Shown piece by piece: positions 48,405-58,781 of a DNA stretch of 64,000 nucleotides. The notes under the pieces were generated by a model, which saw only the letters and a program-made list of their open reading frames with translations, was not told the DNA's origin and did no database searches. Position 1 is the first letter of the stretch, and each line of letters starts with the position of its first letter. Source of the stretch: Acidobacteriota bacterium (GTDB lineage Bacteria; Acidobacteriota; Terriglobia; Bryobacterales; Bryobacteraceae). Position numbers and translations under genes: made by a program. The stretch is taken from positions 1 to 64,000 of the forward strand of contig JAPKYZ010000089.1 of the NCBI GenBank assembly GCA_026394055.1, read 5' to 3'.

Positions 48405-50171
48405 CTAAATCACTTTCATCACAATTAATGTCTGGTCGTCGGCTAGGCCGACGGGGCCGCGATACTCATCGAGTTCGGCGAAAAGTGCGTCCGCGACGGC
48501 GCGGGCGGGTTGATCCGCCTGCGTCAACAGCAGCCGGTTGAGGGCGACATCGCCAAACTGGTCACCTTCCGGGTTGGTCTGATCCTGGAACCCGTCGGAA
48601 TAGAGCACCACGACATCATGGGGTTCAAGGGTGATCTTGATCTCGTCATAGTCGCGTTCATCCAGCAATCCCAGCGGGACGCCTTCCACCTGCGGCTGGA
48701 TCAGCTGCTGGCCGCGCACGATGATGGGCGGGATGGCGCCGGCGTTGGCGATGGTCATCTCACGCTTGCTTTGATCCCACAGAATGCCCAGCAGGGTGAC
48801 GTACTGCGCGTGGACGCGGCGCTCCACCAGCACTTCATTCAGCACCCGCAGCAGAGCCGCTGGTCCACGGCGCCGGGGACCCATGGAGCGGAGCATGCCG
48901 CTGACCAGCGCACCGTAGATGGCCGCCGCCGCGCCCTTGCCGCTGGAGTCACCAAAGGCGATCAAGGCGTAGTCGTAACCGTGCTCAAAAAAGTCGTAGA
49001 TGTCGCCCGAGACTTCGCGCGCGGGCCGGGCGCCGATGGCGATCTCGAGGCCTTGGATCTGGGGCGCCTCGCGCGGCATCAGCACGTGCTGCAACCGGCG
49101 CGCGGCCGCCAGATCGCCTTCCATTTCGGTCTTGCGAGTCTCCACTTCTTCGTAGAGGCGCGCGTTCTCGATGGCGGTGGCCACCTGCGGAGCCAGCAGC
49201 GTGAGCGTGCGCACGTGGTCTTCGGTGAAGAAGCCGATGCGCGCGCTTTCGACGTCGATCACGCCGATCACGCGGTCCTTGACGATCAGCGGCACGGCCA
49301 CTTCGCTCAAGATGTCGGGATGGGCCGGAATGTAGCGCGGGTCATGGCTGGTATCGCGGACCAGCACGGGCTCGCGGAAGGCGGCGGCGTGGCCGGTGAT
49401 GCCATGGCCCAGCGGAATGTTGTCCACCTCCACACGCTCGTCATAGCGCTGGCTGAAACGGTGGCGCAGATACTCGCCTTCGATGAGCAGGATGCTGAAG
49501 GCGTCGAAGTCAAATAGTGACCGTACGGCCCGCGCAATGCGGTCCAGCAGCTCATCGAGATCAAGAATCGAACTGAACTCCCGTGCCATCTCGGAGAGTG
49601 CCCGCAGGGTGCGGTGGTTACGTTCCAGTCGCCGGTACAGGCGCGCGTTATCGATCACCGACCCGATGCGCATGGCGATCAGGGTGAGCAGCGCTTCATC
49701 CTCGCGCGTGAACGCCGCCAGCGCCGTGGCCTGGATGTCGATGACGCCCACCAGACGCCCGCGGACCAGGATGGGCACGGCCAGTTCGCTGCGCACGGCA
49801 TCGAGCGCGCTCAAGTAGCGCGGGTCACGGCGGACATCGTCCAACCGCACCGGCTTGCGCGTCATCGCCGCCTGGCCCACCAGGCCTTCGCCCAGCCGGA
49901 CTTCCAGATGACGCACCAGCTCCTCACGATGCCCGATCGAGTGGCGGATGCGCAGGGTCTTGCGCCGTTCGCTGTAGAGCAGGATGGCCAGCAGCTCCGA
50001 TGGAATGGCGCGCACCACCAGCGTGCCGACGCTTTCGAGCAGCTGATCGAGGTTGAGCGTCTCCGACGCCAGCCCCACCACTTCCAGCAAGAAGTCGAGC
50101 AGTTCCTCGCGCTGCTGGAAACGGGCCGGTGGTGCGGCGCCCGAGGCGGGCGAACTGCGTTGCCGACTCAT
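48405..50171 (-). CDS. GAF-GAF-PP2C (SpoIIE/RsbU) phosphatase
   Basis: 588 residues, soluble. Two GAF domains at about 25-180 ([17 protein letters not shown]) and 195-345 ([19 protein letters not shown]), then a short coiled coil and a SpoIIE-type PP2C phosphatase at about 370-588 ([38 protein letters not shown]). Such enzymes dephosphorylate anti-sigma antagonists in partner-switching. No partner kinase or STAS protein is nearby. Starts with a 4-bp overlap with deoC. Confidence 0.92.
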   Translation of the reverse strand: MSRQRSSPASGAAPPARFQQREELLDFLLEVVGLASETLNLDQLLESVGTLVVRAIPSELLAILLYSERRKTLRIRHSIGHREELVRHLEVRLGEGLVGQAAMTRKPVRLDDVRRDPRYLSALDAVRSELAVPILVRGRLVGVIDIQATALAAFTREDEALLTLIAMRIGSVIDNARLYRRLERNHRTLRALSEMAREFSSILDLDELLDRIARAVRSLFDFDAFSILLIEGEYLRHRFSQRYDERVEVDNIPLGHGITGHAAAFREPVLVRDTSHDPRYIPAHPDILSEVAVPLIVKDRVIGVIDVESARIGFFTEDHVRTLTLLAPQVATAIENARLYEEVETRKTEMEGDLAAARRLQHVLMPREAPQIQGLEIAIGARPAREVSGDIYDFFEHGYDYALIAFGDSSGKGAAAAIYGALVSGMLRSMGPRRRGPAALLRVLNEVLVERRVHAQYVTLLGILWDQSKREMTIANAGAIPPIIVRGQQLIQPQVEGVPLGLLDERDYDEIKITLEPHDVVVLYSDGFQDQTNPEGDQFGDVALNRLLLTQADQPARAVADALFAELDEYRGPVGLADDQTLIVMKVI

Positions 50172-50827
50172 AAGCCGGCGGCCAGTTCCCGCATGATGTC
50201 GACACCGGAGGAGGCGCCAATCCGGTTGGCTCCCGCGGCCACCATCCGGCGCAAGTCGGCCAACGTGCGGATGCCGCCGGAGGCCTTGACGCCAATGTTG
50301 GGGCCGACGATGGAACGCATCAGGGCGACGTCTTCCGCCGTGGCTCCATGGGCGGCAAAGCCGGTGGAGGTCTTCACAAAATCGGCCCCGGCGCGCACCG
50401 ACAGTTCGCAGGCCACCCGCTTTTGATCGTCGGTGAGCAGCGCCGTCTCGATGATCACCTTCAGCAAGGCGTTCGAGCGGTGGCAGGTGTGGGCCAGTTG
50501 AGCGATCTCTTCCAGCACCGTGGCCGTGTCTCCCTGGCGGAGGGCGCCCACGTTGATCACCATGTCGATCTCGGTGGCGCCGTGGCGCAGCGCTTCGTCC
50601 GCTTCCGCATTCTTGATGTGCGGCGTCGTGGCGCCCAACGGAAACCCGGCCACGGTGCAGACCTTGACGGACGATCCGGAGAGTTCATTCACCGCCAGAC
50701 CGACCCAGTACGGATTGATGCAAACGCTAAAGAACCCGTATTCACGGGCCTCGGCGCACAACCGCAAGACATCTGTGTGCGTCGCGACGGGCTTCAAAAT
50801 AGTGTGGTCAATTAGGGATGGAATCAT
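50168..50827 (-). CDS. deoC: Deoxyribose-phosphate aldolase
   Basis: 219 residues, TIM-barrel class I aldolase that splits 2-deoxyribose-5-phosphate into glyceraldehyde-3-phosphate and acetaldehyde. [70 protein letters not shown] and the Schiff-base lysine in [19 protein letters not shown] are all visible, and [20 protein letters not shown] closes the barrel. Overlaps the phosphatase gene by 4 bp. Divergent from the metal-exporter gene. Confidence 0.95.
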   Translation of the reverse strand: MIPSLIDHTILKPVATHTDVLRLCAEAREYGFFSVCINPYWVGLAVNELSGSSVKVCTVAGFPLGATTPHIKNAEADEALRHGATEIDMVINVGALRQGDTATVLEEIAQLAHTCHRSNALLKVIIETALLTDDQKRVACELSVRAGADFVKTSTGFAAHGATAEDVALMRSIVGPNIGVKASGGIRTLADLRRMVAAGANRIGASSGVDIMRELAAGL

Positions 50828-50907
50828 GAAGCGAATTGCCAGCCAGGAGATACTAAATTAGCATGGCGCGCAATCCGAATCTCGTTGTCTTGCGTACCAA
50901 TCAGTTG

Positions 50908-52419
50908 ATGAAACCGCGGGCATCTTCGCTTTTTGTTCTCGCCACGCTGGCGACCACCATTTTCGCTCATCCGATGGGAAATTTCAGTGTGAGTCATTAT
51001 GCACGCTTAAAACCTGTCCCTGGCGCTTTACGGGTGACGTACGCGATCGACCTGGCCGAGATTCCGACGTTTGAGCTGTCGAGCTCCAGTGAGGCGGAAG
51101 CCCTGAAAAAGTTGGCTCCCGTGAAGATGGCGGCGTGGGTAGGTGAGCTGCGGTTCACCTCCGGCGGCCAGCGTCTGACAGCGGTGATCGAAAAGACCAG
51201 CGTCGTCGTAGCGGAAGGCGCTGGAGCGATGCCGGTGATGCGCGTGACAGCGGAGCTCTCGGTGGCGGTGCCTGCCGGTGGTCCGGTGAACTACGAAGAT
51301 CCCAACTTCGCGGGCCGGACGGGCTGGAAAGAAATCATTACGGGCGACGCGCCGGATCGCAGCCAGGCGTTGGTGGCGTATCCACCGGAGACCACCAGCG
51401 CTCCGCCGCAGGATCTGCGGGCAGTGGTGATCGTGCCACCGGCGCCGGCGCTCGTCAGCAAGGCCGCTCCCGGATCAGCGAACCCGAAGAGCGCCGCCAC
51501 CGTTTCGAGCGCGATTCCAGCTCAGGCTGCCGTGACCGCTCCGGCCACGCCCAATCCTGCGGCTGTCAATCCTGCCATCGCCGGGGGACCCCAGGATTCG
51601 AGCGCCGGCACCATGGTGCGAGGTGATTTTCTGTCCACTCTGCTAAGCCGCCGGGAGTTGCCGTTCGAGCTGGCGCTGCTCGGCCTGGGCGCGGCCTTTG
51701 TGGCCGGGGCGATGCATGCCATGTCGCCGGGTCATGGCAAGACGATTGTGGCCGCATATCTGGTGGGCGCCCGGGGCACGCTGAAGCATGCAGCTTTTTT
51801 GGGCGCGATGGTCACCTTCACGCACACGATCAGCGTGTTCGGGCTGGGACTGGTGACGCTGTTCCTATCGCAGTACATTCTCCCGGAACGGATTGTGCCG
51901 TGGATGGGAGCGATTTCCGGCCTCGCGATTGTGATGGTGGGCGTGAACCTGTTCCAGAAGCGGCTGGCGAAGCTAACAGCTGGCGGCGACGCGCACGGCT
52001 TCGACCATAGCCACGATGACGGGCAGGATCACGGCCACACGCACGACCACGGCACGGGTCCACATCATCATCACGATCTACCGGAGAAGATCACGCTGGG
52101 CAGCCTGACGGCGCTGGGCGTCTCGGGCGGCCTGGTCCCCTGCCCCACGGCTCTGGTGCTACTGCTGAGCGCGATTGCGATGGGCCGGACGGCTTACGGG
52201 ATGATCCTGCTGGTCTCCTTTAGCCTGGGGCTGGCACTGGTGCTGATGGCGATCGGCGGTGCGGTGTTGTACGCCAAATCCGTGATGCCGTCGCTACCGT
52301 CGATCACCAGCAGCCGGGCGTTTCAGGTGGTGCCGGTGCTGACGGCGGCGGTGATTGTAGGAGTAGGCGTCCTGATGACCGGCGCGGCGCTGGGTGTGTT
52401 CAAGGTGCCGGCCTACTAG
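50908..52419 (+). CDS. NicO/RcnA-type nickel-cobalt exporter with periplasmic domain
   Basis: 503 residues from the ATG at 50908 (518 from 50863). Signal peptide (ATLATTIFAHPMGN), then about 200 residues outside the membrane with an Ala/Pro-rich linker. The NicO transporter domain follows: HAMSPGHGKTIVAAYLVGA, VTFTHTISVFGLGLVTLF, a His/Asp-rich cytoplasmic loop (FDHSHDDGQDHGHTHDHG, then HHHH) and GVSGGLVPCPTALVLLLSAI. Likely exports Ni or Co. The His-rich loop is usual for RcnA-like proteins. Confidence 0.87.
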   Translation: MKPRASSLFVLATLATTIFAHPMGNFSVSHYARLKPVPGALRVTYAIDLAEIPTFELSSSSEAEALKKLAPVKMAAWVGELRFTSGGQRLTAVIEKTSVVVAEGAGAMPVMRVTAELSVAVPAGGPVNYEDPNFAGRTGWKEIITGDAPDRSQALVAYPPETTSAPPQDLRAVVIVPPAPALVSKAAPGSANPKSAATVSSAIPAQAAVTAPATPNPAAVNPAIAGGPQDSSAGTMVRGDFLSTLLSRRELPFELALLGLGAAFVAGAMHAMSPGHGKTIVAAYLVGARGTLKHAAFLGAMVTFTHTISVFGLGLVTLFLSQYILPERIVPWMGAISGLAIVMVGVNLFQKRLAKLTAGGDAHGFDHSHDDGQDHGHTHDHGTGPHHHHDLPEKITLGSLTALGVSGGLVPCPTALVLLLSAIAMGRTAYGMILLVSFSLGLALVLMAIGGAVLYAKSVMPSLPSITSSRAFQVVPVLTAAVIVGVGVLMTGAALGVFKVPAY

Positions 52420-52565
52420 GACGTCGCTTCGGCAGACCGTTGTGGCCGCTCGCCCATCCAGCGTATGAGCTCCATCGGTCTTCCTCCGGCTTGGGGGCTA
52501 GCAGTCAACATTTTCTGCTCAGTTGCTAGACTACGGGCAGCCCACACTCTCGGGCGACCTCTTTC

Positions 52566-53873
52566 ATGCGCACCAGCACCTTTGACCTGTTCAAGATCGG
52601 CGTGGGCCCCTCCAGCAGCCACACCGTCGGGCCGATGCGGGCGGCGGCGCGGTTTGCGGGGCTCTATCCGGCGGCTCACCGGATGGTGGGGGAGCTTTAT
52701 GGGTCGCTGGCGCTCACCGGCGTTGGCCACGCCACCGATCGGGCGGTGTTGCTGGGGCTCTCAGGCGAGATGCCGGATACGGTGGACCCGGGGGCGATGG
52801 AGGCACTGCTCCACCGGATTGAGCAGGAGGGCCGCTTCTCGGTGGTGTTTCACCGGGACCAGACATTGCCCGCCCACCCCAACGGCATGCGCTTCACCGC
52901 GCTTGACGCGGCGGGCGCGACGCTGGGTGCGAAGGTCTACTATTCGATCGGCGGCGGCTTTATCCGGGAAGAGGGCGAGGAAGTCGCGCAGACCACGGCG
53001 GGTGCCGTGCCGCATCCGTTTTCGAGTGGCGCGGAACTGCTCGACCGTGCGCAATCGGCGGGATTGCCGATCTGGCAGCTGATGTTCCGCAATGAGACGA
53101 CGTGGCGCAGTGAGGCCGAAGTGCGAGCCGGAGTGTTGCGCTTCTGGACGGCGATGAAGGAGTGCACCTGGCGCGGGCTGCACACGGAGGGCATTTTGCC
53201 GGGCGGCTTGAATGTGCGGCGCCGCGCGCCCCGGCTCTACGAAAAGCTGGTGCACGGTGGGTCAAAGGATCCGTTGGCGGTGATGGATTGGGTGAACGTC
53301 TACGCCATGGCCGTCAATGAAGAGAATGCGGCAGGCGGGCGCGTGGTGACGGCTCCCACCAATGGCGCGGCGGGCGTGATTCCAGCCGTGGCGCATTACT
53401 ACCTGGAGTACATGTCGGGCGACTCCGAGGGGATCCTGCGCTACTTCCTGACAGCGGCGGCGATCGGCGTGCTCTACAAGGAGAACGCCTCGATTTCGGG
53501 CGCGGAGGTAGGCTGTCAGGGTGAAGTGGGCGTGGCCTGCTCCATGGCGGCGGCGGGGTTAGTCGGAGCGCTCGACGGCACGGCGGAACAGGTGGAACAT
53601 GCGGCGGAAATCGGCATGGAGCACAACCTGGGCATGACCTGTGACCCGATCGGCGGCCTGGTCCAGATCCCGTGCATTGAGCGCAACGCCATCGGCGCCG
53701 TGAAGGCGATCAACGCGGCGCGCATGTCACTGCAGGAGACCGAAGGCCACAAGGTCTCGCTCGATCAAGTGATCCGGACCATGTACCAGACCGGGCTCGA
53801 CATGCAGTCGAAGTACAAAGAGACGTCGCTCGCTGGTTTGGCCGTGCTCGCTGTCAGTCGCGTGGAATGCTGA
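52566..53873 (+). CDS. sdaA: L-serine ammonia-lyase (single chain, Fe-S)
   Basis: 435 residues. Deaminates serine to pyruvate with a [4Fe-4S] cluster. Beta domain at the start ([20 protein letters not shown]) and alpha domain with the cluster cysteines in [38 protein letters not shown] and the conserved [20 protein letters not shown]. Normal length for the one-chain type. Convergent with the S10 peptidase gene, 3 bp apart. Confidence 0.95.
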   Translation: MRTSTFDLFKIGVGPSSSHTVGPMRAAARFAGLYPAAHRMVGELYGSLALTGVGHATDRAVLLGLSGEMPDTVDPGAMEALLHRIEQEGRFSVVFHRDQTLPAHPNGMRFTALDAAGATLGAKVYYSIGGGFIREEGEEVAQTTAGAVPHPFSSGAELLDRAQSAGLPIWQLMFRNETTWRSEAEVRAGVLRFWTAMKECTWRGLHTEGILPGGLNVRRRAPRLYEKLVHGGSKDPLAVMDWVNVYAMAVNEENAAGGRVVTAPTNGAAGVIPAVAHYYLEYMSGDSEGILRYFLTAAAIGVLYKENASISGAEVGCQGEVGVACSMAAAGLVGALDGTAEQVEHAAEIGMEHNLGMTCDPIGGLVQIPCIERNAIGAVKAINAARMSLQETEGHKVSLDQVIRTMYQTGLDMQSKYKETSLAGLAVLAVSRVEC

Positions 53874-53876
53874 GCC

Positions 53877-55424
53877 CTACTTCGGCAGCGACTTCGAGAT
53901 AAACTCGCCAATCTCGCGCGACACGCGTTCCAGCGACGGCTTGTGGATATAGAACATGTGCCCGCTTTCAAAGTAGCTCCGCGTGATGGAGTTCTGGTAG
54001 ATCTTGGGCAAGCCCATGTGCGACAGCGTGTATTCGGCGGCGAAGTAGGGCGTGGCCAAATCGTAGTAGCCGAAGCCGACGTAGAGCTTCATGTACGGGT
54101 TCTTGGCGAAGGCCTGGCGTAGGGCGTCGCTCGTGTCGACGTATTGATTTTGGCCGCCCGCGCCGTAATCCCAAGGCCCGATGCCGCCGCCCAGGATGTA
54201 GTACTGCAAGTCGGACTTGTAGTTCAGCGCGGTGCGGACATAATCGACAAACAGCGCCGTGTAGGGCGCGCGGATGGCGGTCATGGACGGGTCAAACTGC
54301 GGCGTCTCGGCACCGTTCAAACCTTCGACACCATCGAGGCGCCCATCGAGACGCCCGACAGTATGGCCATCGGCGCGGCGGAGCTCCTTGGTGAAGTGCT
54401 GGATCTCGATCCGCAGGTCGTTCTGGTCGATGAACGTGCGGTCAAGGCCCGTCAGCCGGTGTAGTTTGTCGATGGCGGCTTTGCGCTCAGCATCAGTCAG
54501 TCGGTCCCCTTTCGCCAACACCACCGGGTACTCATTCTGCGCATACTCTTCAGATTCCTTCAGCGCCTTGCGCAGGTCCGCTTTCTGCAACTCTGGGGCG
54601 AGCTTCTTGTGATACCAAGCGATAGCGGTATAGGTGGGCAGGAACAGATGGTTCGGCAGATCATTGCCTTTGTTGAACCGGACCGTCTGATAGTTGAGGA
54701 TGGTCGAGATCAACATCACGCCGTTGAAGGCGACGCCACGATCCACCAGATAGCCCGCGATGCCCGCCGCGCGGAAGGTGCCGTAGCTTTCGCCAATCAT
54801 GTAGAGCGGTGAGGCCCAGCGGTCGTAACGGGTCAGGTAGAGGCGGATGAATTCGCCGACGCTCGCGATGTCGCCCTGGACGCCAAAGAACTTGCGGCCC
54901 AGCTCCGCCGTCACGGCGCGGCTGTAGCCGGTGCCGACGGGATCGATGAAGACTAGGTCCGCGTACGGCAGAAAAGTGTGCGGGTTGTCCTCCAGCACGA
55001 ACGGCGGCGGCGGATAGGCGCCATCGTCGGTCATGCGGACGCGCTTGGGTCCGATCATGCCCATATGCATCCAGACGCTGGCCGAGCCGGGCCCGCCGTT
55101 GAAGGAGATCAGCAGCGGGCGCTTGGTCCGCGGCTGATCGGTGTTCAGCGTGTAGGCGACAAAGAACATGTGCGCTTCGACGGCATCGGTCTGCTCATTG
55201 ACGATCGGCAGGCGGCCGGTGGTGACGGTGTAGTTCAGCGTCTTGCCGCCCGCGTTCAGCGTGTGGCGCGTCGAGACCGGGTCGGGTTCAGGCTTGCTGG
55301 CGGTGGGCGGCGTGACGCTCGACGTAGCGGCCGGCTTGGCCCCCGCAGGAGCGAGCGGCTGTTGAGCTTGGAGCCCAATCAGCGGCCAAACGAGCAGGCA
55401 GAATACGGGGAAACGTCGCACCAT
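53877..55424 (-). CDS. S10 serine carboxypeptidase-like peptidase, secreted
   Basis: 515 residues. Signal peptide (1-20) and a Pro/Ala-rich linker. Peptidase S10 fold: PLLISFNGGPGSASVWMHMG (oxyanion region), nucleophile in MIGESYGTFRAAGIAGYL, Asp in GFGYYDLATPYFAAEY and His in ESGHMFYIHKPS. Periplasmic carboxypeptidase; preferred substrate unknown. Downstream of gluQ on the same strand (24 bp gap). Confidence 0.9.
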   Translation of the reverse strand: MVRRFPVFCLLVWPLIGLQAQQPLAPAGAKPAATSSVTPPTASKPEPDPVSTRHTLNAGGKTLNYTVTTGRLPIVNEQTDAVEAHMFFVAYTLNTDQPRTKRPLLISFNGGPGSASVWMHMGMIGPKRVRMTDDGAYPPPPFVLEDNPHTFLPYADLVFIDPVGTGYSRAVTAELGRKFFGVQGDIASVGEFIRLYLTRYDRWASPLYMIGESYGTFRAAGIAGYLVDRGVAFNGVMLISTILNYQTVRFNKGNDLPNHLFLPTYTAIAWYHKKLAPELQKADLRKALKESEEYAQNEYPVVLAKGDRLTDAERKAAIDKLHRLTGLDRTFIDQNDLRIEIQHFTKELRRADGHTVGRLDGRLDGVEGLNGAETPQFDPSMTAIRAPYTALFVDYVRTALNYKSDLQYYILGGGIGPWDYGAGGQNQYVDTSDALRQAFAKNPYMKLYVGFGYYDLATPYFAAEYTLSHMGLPKIYQNSITRSYFESGHMFYIHKPSLERVSREIGEFISKSLPK

Positions 55425-55448
55425 TGCCCTATGATAAGCGACCCCGGC

Positions 55449-56231
55449 TCAGGCCTGAGTGCTCGCGATGCGGCTGGGGTCCCAATGGGCGATCGCCCAC
55501 TCCAGTAAGTCAGCAGACGGGGGCGGCGCGTGTCCCAGCAGTTGCAGGGCCGTCCGGAGAGTCGCTTCATCACCGTTCGGGATGGCGGGGGCGCGGGTTT
55601 GCTTCGAGAGCTTGTCGCCCTCCTCGTCAGTGACCAGCGGCACGTGCAGATAGCGGGGTGCCGGGTAACCTAACAACCGCTGCAAGTGGATCTGGCGCGG
55701 CGTGGAATCGAGTAGATCGGCACCACGCACCACATCGGTGACGCCTTGGGCCGCGTCGTCCACCACCACGGCCAGTTGATAGGCGAACAGGCCGTCGGCT
55801 CGCTTGATGACAAACGATTCGCCGTCCGGCCAGCGGACTTTCACAGATCGGGCGGTCCGCCCGGCGGGCAGGCCATCGGCGCAGTGACAAACCGGGTCCT
55901 GCCGGGTGCAGGCACAGCTAAAAGCGGCGAGTCCCAGCCGGTGCAGGGCATCTTCGTAAAGCGCCGTCCGTCGGCTCTGGTAGACCACCTCGCCGTCCCA
56001 ATGGAGGCCGTAGGATTCCAGCGTCCGCAGGATCGAATCGGCCGCACCGGGCACCGTGCGCGGAGTATCGACGTCTTCGATCCGCACCAGCCACCGGGCG
56101 CCGTGCGAACGGGCGTCGACGAAGCTGGCCACGGCGGCGACCAGCGACCCCAGATGCAGCGGACCGGTGGGCGAAGGAGCAAAGCGGCCGGTCCGCTGCC
56201 GGAGGTCAAGATGGGTTCCCGTCGAAAGCAC
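55449..56231 (-). CDS. gluQ: Glutamyl-Q tRNA(Asp) synthetase
   Basis: 260 residues, the size of the truncated GluRS paralogue that glutamylates queuosine at the tRNA-Asp wobble position. FAPSPTGPLHLGSLVAAVAS holds the HIGH-like motif (HLGS). LVRIEDVDTPRTVPGAADSI, YQSRRTALYEDALHRLG, cysteines in FSCACTRQDPVCHCAD for the zinc site and the KMSKS-like GDKLSKQTRA are present, and the anticodon-binding domain is absent. Confidence 0.92.
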   Translation of the reverse strand: MLSTGTHLDLRQRTGRFAPSPTGPLHLGSLVAAVASFVDARSHGARWLVRIEDVDTPRTVPGAADSILRTLESYGLHWDGEVVYQSRRTALYEDALHRLGLAAFSCACTRQDPVCHCADGLPAGRTARSVKVRWPDGESFVIKRADGLFAYQLAVVVDDAAQGVTDVVRGADLLDSTPRQIHLQRLLGYPAPRYLHVPLVTDEEGDKLSKQTRAPAIPNGDEATLRTALQLLGHAPPPSADLLEWAIAHWDPSRIASTQA

Positions 56232-56269
56232 GCAACCGCTATTGTTTCAAGCTCTCGCGCGAGATGCCA

Positions 56270-56785
56270 TCAATGGCTGGGGTTGGGGATGTCGGCCGGG
56301 TCCACGCCCTTGGTATCACCAAAAGAGGCGAAGCGGATGTAGGCGATCAAGTCCGCCAGTTGCTCCTTGGTGAGGCCGCGCGATTCCGGCGGATGTTTCC
56401 AGTCGCCATTGTCGCGGGTTGCACGAATCTCCGCCGCCGTGAGCGCGCGCTTGGCGGGCGGATTGACGTTGAGATCGAAATACTCGTCGTTACCCGCCTT
56501 CATGGCCGGGAACGCTTTGCCGCCTTTGGGCGACACTTCAATGACGGACTGTGTCCGGGTGGCCAAGATCGCCATCACCACGGCGCGAGGGTGCAGCCGC
56601 GACATGGTCTTCAGATCCGGCCCGACGGCCGTTCCCTGCCCGCCCAGCTGATGGCACGTGGTGCACGCGTAGCCGGAAGCGCTCTTCAGGGCGAACAGTG
56701 CTTCGCCTCGTTTCGCTTGCTCCGGTGGATCGGCCGCCAGGCCCAGACTACAGGTGAGAATTACTACTGGAAGGTACCGCTTCAT
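56270..56785 (-). CDS. Monoheme cytochrome c, secreted
   Basis: 171 residues. Signal peptide (1-17, TCSLGLAAD). One heme site YACTTCHQLGGQG with the axial Met probably in TMSRLHPRAVV or FPAMKAGNDEY. The second half (LNVNPPAKRALTAAEIRATR) and the closing helix EQLADLIAYIRF belong to heme-domain relatives of secreted dehydrogenases. Its ribosome site is in a small hairpin (see 56789-56809). The gene downstream of the DUF1080 gene. Confidence 0.87.
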   Translation of the reverse strand: MKRYLPVVILTCSLGLAADPPEQAKRGEALFALKSASGYACTTCHQLGGQGTAVGPDLKTMSRLHPRAVVMAILATRTQSVIEVSPKGGKAFPAMKAGNDEYFDLNVNPPAKRALTAAEIRATRDNGDWKHPPESRGLTKEQLADLIAYIRFASFGDTKGVDPADIPNPSH

Positions 56786-56788
56786 TTC

Positions 56789-56809
56789 GTTGCGCCTCCC
56801 ATGCGCAAC
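56789..56809 (-). promoter_or_regulatory. Hairpin presenting the cytochrome c ribosome-binding site
   Basis: GTTGCGC-ATGGGAG-GCGCAAC on the minus strand: a perfect 7-bp stem whose loop is part of GGGAGG, the Shine-Dalgarno sequence of the cytochrome gene, 3 nt before its start region. Could modulate translation. Confidence 0.45.
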
Positions 56810-56896
56810 TAAAATATACTCCCTTTCTAGTAACTCTGCCAGCGGTTTTGAGAAACTATTTTACTCGGCACAAAAAGCAGATCAACTAACTCCCCA

Positions 56897-57625
56897 TTAC
56901 AATACCGGAGCCGTTTGGTCAGTATTGGTAATACCAGCAGGCAGCTCCATAATCTTGATGTTCCGGAAGTGAATCTTGGCACCTTCTGATTCCAGGCACA
57001 GATAGCCCTTCTTCTGAGTGGAACGGCTAATGCCGTTGACAAACTTGCCATTGACTGACAGTTTGATCACACCATCCACCGCCACCACGTCGTAGACGTT
57101 CCATTCGCCACGGCCCTTGCAGCGGTTTTCTGCCGACATGCTGCGCTCACCGCGGGCGAGATCGGGAATGGTCTTGACGCCACCCACGCCGAACAGCTCG
57201 CCGTGGACGTAGGCGATGGGCGGCAGCACGCCGTCCTTCATGTGCAGCTTCGGCCAATCGAGTTCGAGCATCTGCACTTCCACACCATTGGGCAACCGGT
57301 TTTTCTCGCCGGGGCGGGCGTCGCTCCAGACAAAGACGCCGGAGTTGCCGCCAGGTTCGGTGTGCATCCATTCGATGTGGAGCATGAAGTTCTCATACTG
57401 CCGGTCACTGCGCATGACGCCGATGGGATGTCCGGTACAGATCAGCTCGCCATTCTCGACGCGCCAGGTGTCCGGGTCCGTGTTGACGTTCACCCAACCC
57501 GTCAGGTCGCGGCCATTGAAGAGATCGCGATAGGCGGGCACCGGGTCACTGAGCTCGCTGATGGCGTTCAAACCGAGCAGCGCCAGAATCGGCAGAGGGG
57601 AGAGCCAAGCAACAAAGCGTTTCAT
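56897..57625 (-). CDS. DUF1080 (3-keto-disaccharide hydrolase-like) secreted protein
   Basis: 242 residues. Hydrophobic start (1-18) may be a signal or anchor. DUF1080 concanavalin-like fold: [86 protein letters not shown] and [20 protein letters not shown]. By family a periplasmic glycan-binding or 3-keto-disaccharide hydrolase. Starts 49 bp after the CPBP gene's stop. Confidence 0.92.
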   Translation of the reverse strand: MKRFVAWLSPLPILALLGLNAISELSDPVPAYRDLFNGRDLTGWVNVNTDPDTWRVENGELICTGHPIGVMRSDRQYENFMLHIEWMHTEPGGNSGVFVWSDARPGEKNRLPNGVEVQMLELDWPKLHMKDGVLPPIAYVHGELFGVGGVKTIPDLARGERSMSAENRCKGRGEWNVYDVVAVDGVIKLSVNGKFVNGISRSTQKKGYLCLESEGAKIHFRNIKIMELPAGITNTDQTAPVL

Positions 57626-57674
57626 AGGTAGGCTGAGGCTGATCGTACCGCAGCGCGAGCGTTATGCGGGGCGG

Positions 57675-58145
57675 CTAGGCGCGGCCGAACAGCAGCACGG
57701 CCAGCAGCGGGCCGTTATCCTGAATCGCCGACCAAGCCAGGTGCGCGCCAATCGAACACCAGACAGTCCCCGAACCGGAGCGGAGCTTGGCCAGTATCCA
57801 GCCGCCCACCAACGGTCCCGTAACCGCCGAGCCGATCGACCAACCGGTGAGCGTGGCGTAGGCGGCGAACGCGAGCGAGGTCCCCACTTCCGCCATCCCG
57901 GCGCCCCAGCGCTTCTCCATCCAGGCAAACAGCGGCCCTCGAAACGCCAACTCTTCGAGCACGACCAGCCACGAGAGGTTCAAGATGCTCATCCAAAGCA
58001 CGCCTACGGGCCGCGCCTCCGATTCAGTCCACTGCCAGCCGAGCAACAGATGGCCCAGGGCGGCCGCCAGCAGCGATAAGCCCGCACCGACGGCCAAGCC
58101 CAAGAAGAAGGATCGGACGCGCTCCGCCGGGGACGGTGCGTCCAC
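57675..58145 (-). CDS. CPBP family intramembrane metalloprotease
   Basis: 156 residues from GTG at 58145 (another GTG at 58163 overlaps the NUDIX gene). Four or so helices. The first CPBP motif is VVLEELAFRGPLFAW (EExxxR); the last is in SIGAHLAWSAIQDNG, with His in the zinc site. The usual Abi/CaaX-like protease core, at the short end of the family. Substrate unknown. It follows the NUDIX stop by 5 bp. Confidence 0.8.
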   Translation of the reverse strand: MDAPSPAERVRSFFLGLAVGAGLSLLAAALGHLLLGWQWTESEARPVGVLWMSILNLSWLVVLEELAFRGPLFAWMEKRWGAGMAEVGTSLAFAAYATLTGWSIGSAVTGPLVGGWILAKLRSGSGTVWCSIGAHLAWSAIQDNGPLLAVLLFGRA

Positions 58146-58150
58146 GGAGC

Positions 58151-58699
58151 CTACCAGCCCCACAAGGCGCGCAGCGCGCTGCGGCGGATGCTGGAGGGCA
58201 GATCGTAGTCGCCAAACTGGGAGATCGGACACCAAGCGACGGCCCGGGTCTCCTCGGAACCTTGGAGCTTTTCTGACCGCGCGACGAAGCTGAACACCAG
58301 ATCGTGATGGAGATGGTAGGGCTCGCGGCCTTTGGCGGGGATGCCGTGGACGTCGATGCCCACCAGCAGCGGCGACTGCTCCGGCACCAGATCCACGCCG
58401 GTCTCCTCCAGCGCTTCCCGACGGGCTGTGGCCGCGACATCCAGGTCCGTGCTTTCGACGTGGCCGCCGGGCAACAGCCACCGGTCCAGGCGCCGATGGT
58501 GGACCAGCAGGATCTTCTGCTTGGAAGGGTTCAAGACGACCGCCGTGCCCGTGATATGCCCGGGCGTGAAATGGTCGCGCGAGAAGGGCGTGGGCGCGCA
58601 TTCCAGCAGCATCAGCACCAGTTCTTTGCTCTTGTGGGCGGCCTCATCACCTTCATCCACAAACTGTTCTACGCACTGCGCGATTTCGGACGCTCTCAT
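58151..58699 (-). CDS. NUDIX hydrolase
   Basis: 182 residues from the ATG at 58699. The NUDIX box is GGHVESTDLDVAATARREAL followed by EETGVDL (G-x5-E-x7-REUxEExGU), at about residues 77-99. The first 40 residues form a helical extension (EIAQCVEQFVDEGDEAAHKS). Hydrolyses a nucleoside diphosphate linked to another group; substrate unknown. First gene of a short unit with the CPBP protease and divergent from the Oar-type gene. Confidence 0.88.
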   Translation of the reverse strand: MRASEIAQCVEQFVDEGDEAAHKSKELVLMLLECAPTPFSRDHFTPGHITGTAVVLNPSKQKILLVHHRRLDRWLLPGGHVESTDLDVAATARREALEETGVDLVPEQSPLLVGIDVHGIPAKGREPYHLHHDLVFSFVARSEKLQGSEETRAVAWCPISQFGDYDLPSSIRRSALRALWGW

Positions 58700-58770
58700 C
58701 AGAAGCCAGTTTAGCGAACCCGTATGGCGGAGGCTATGAAAACGGGATGCTCGCGAATTTGATGAAACGA

Positions 58771-58776
58771 TATAAT
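58771..58776 (+). promoter_or_regulatory. TATAAT -10 close to the receptor start
   Basis: Perfect TATAAT five bases before the ATG at 58782 with no -35 at 16-18 bp. Predicted start is at the ATG, so a leaderless message; compare 46134-46139 and 40846-40851. Confidence 0.5.
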
Positions 58777-58781
58777 CCGGT

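Noticed and set aside
57675-58601. Extended 308-residue reading of the CPBP gene
   Set aside because: The upstream half overlaps the NUDIX gene in another frame and has no protein-like features; the GTG near 58145 fits the family start.
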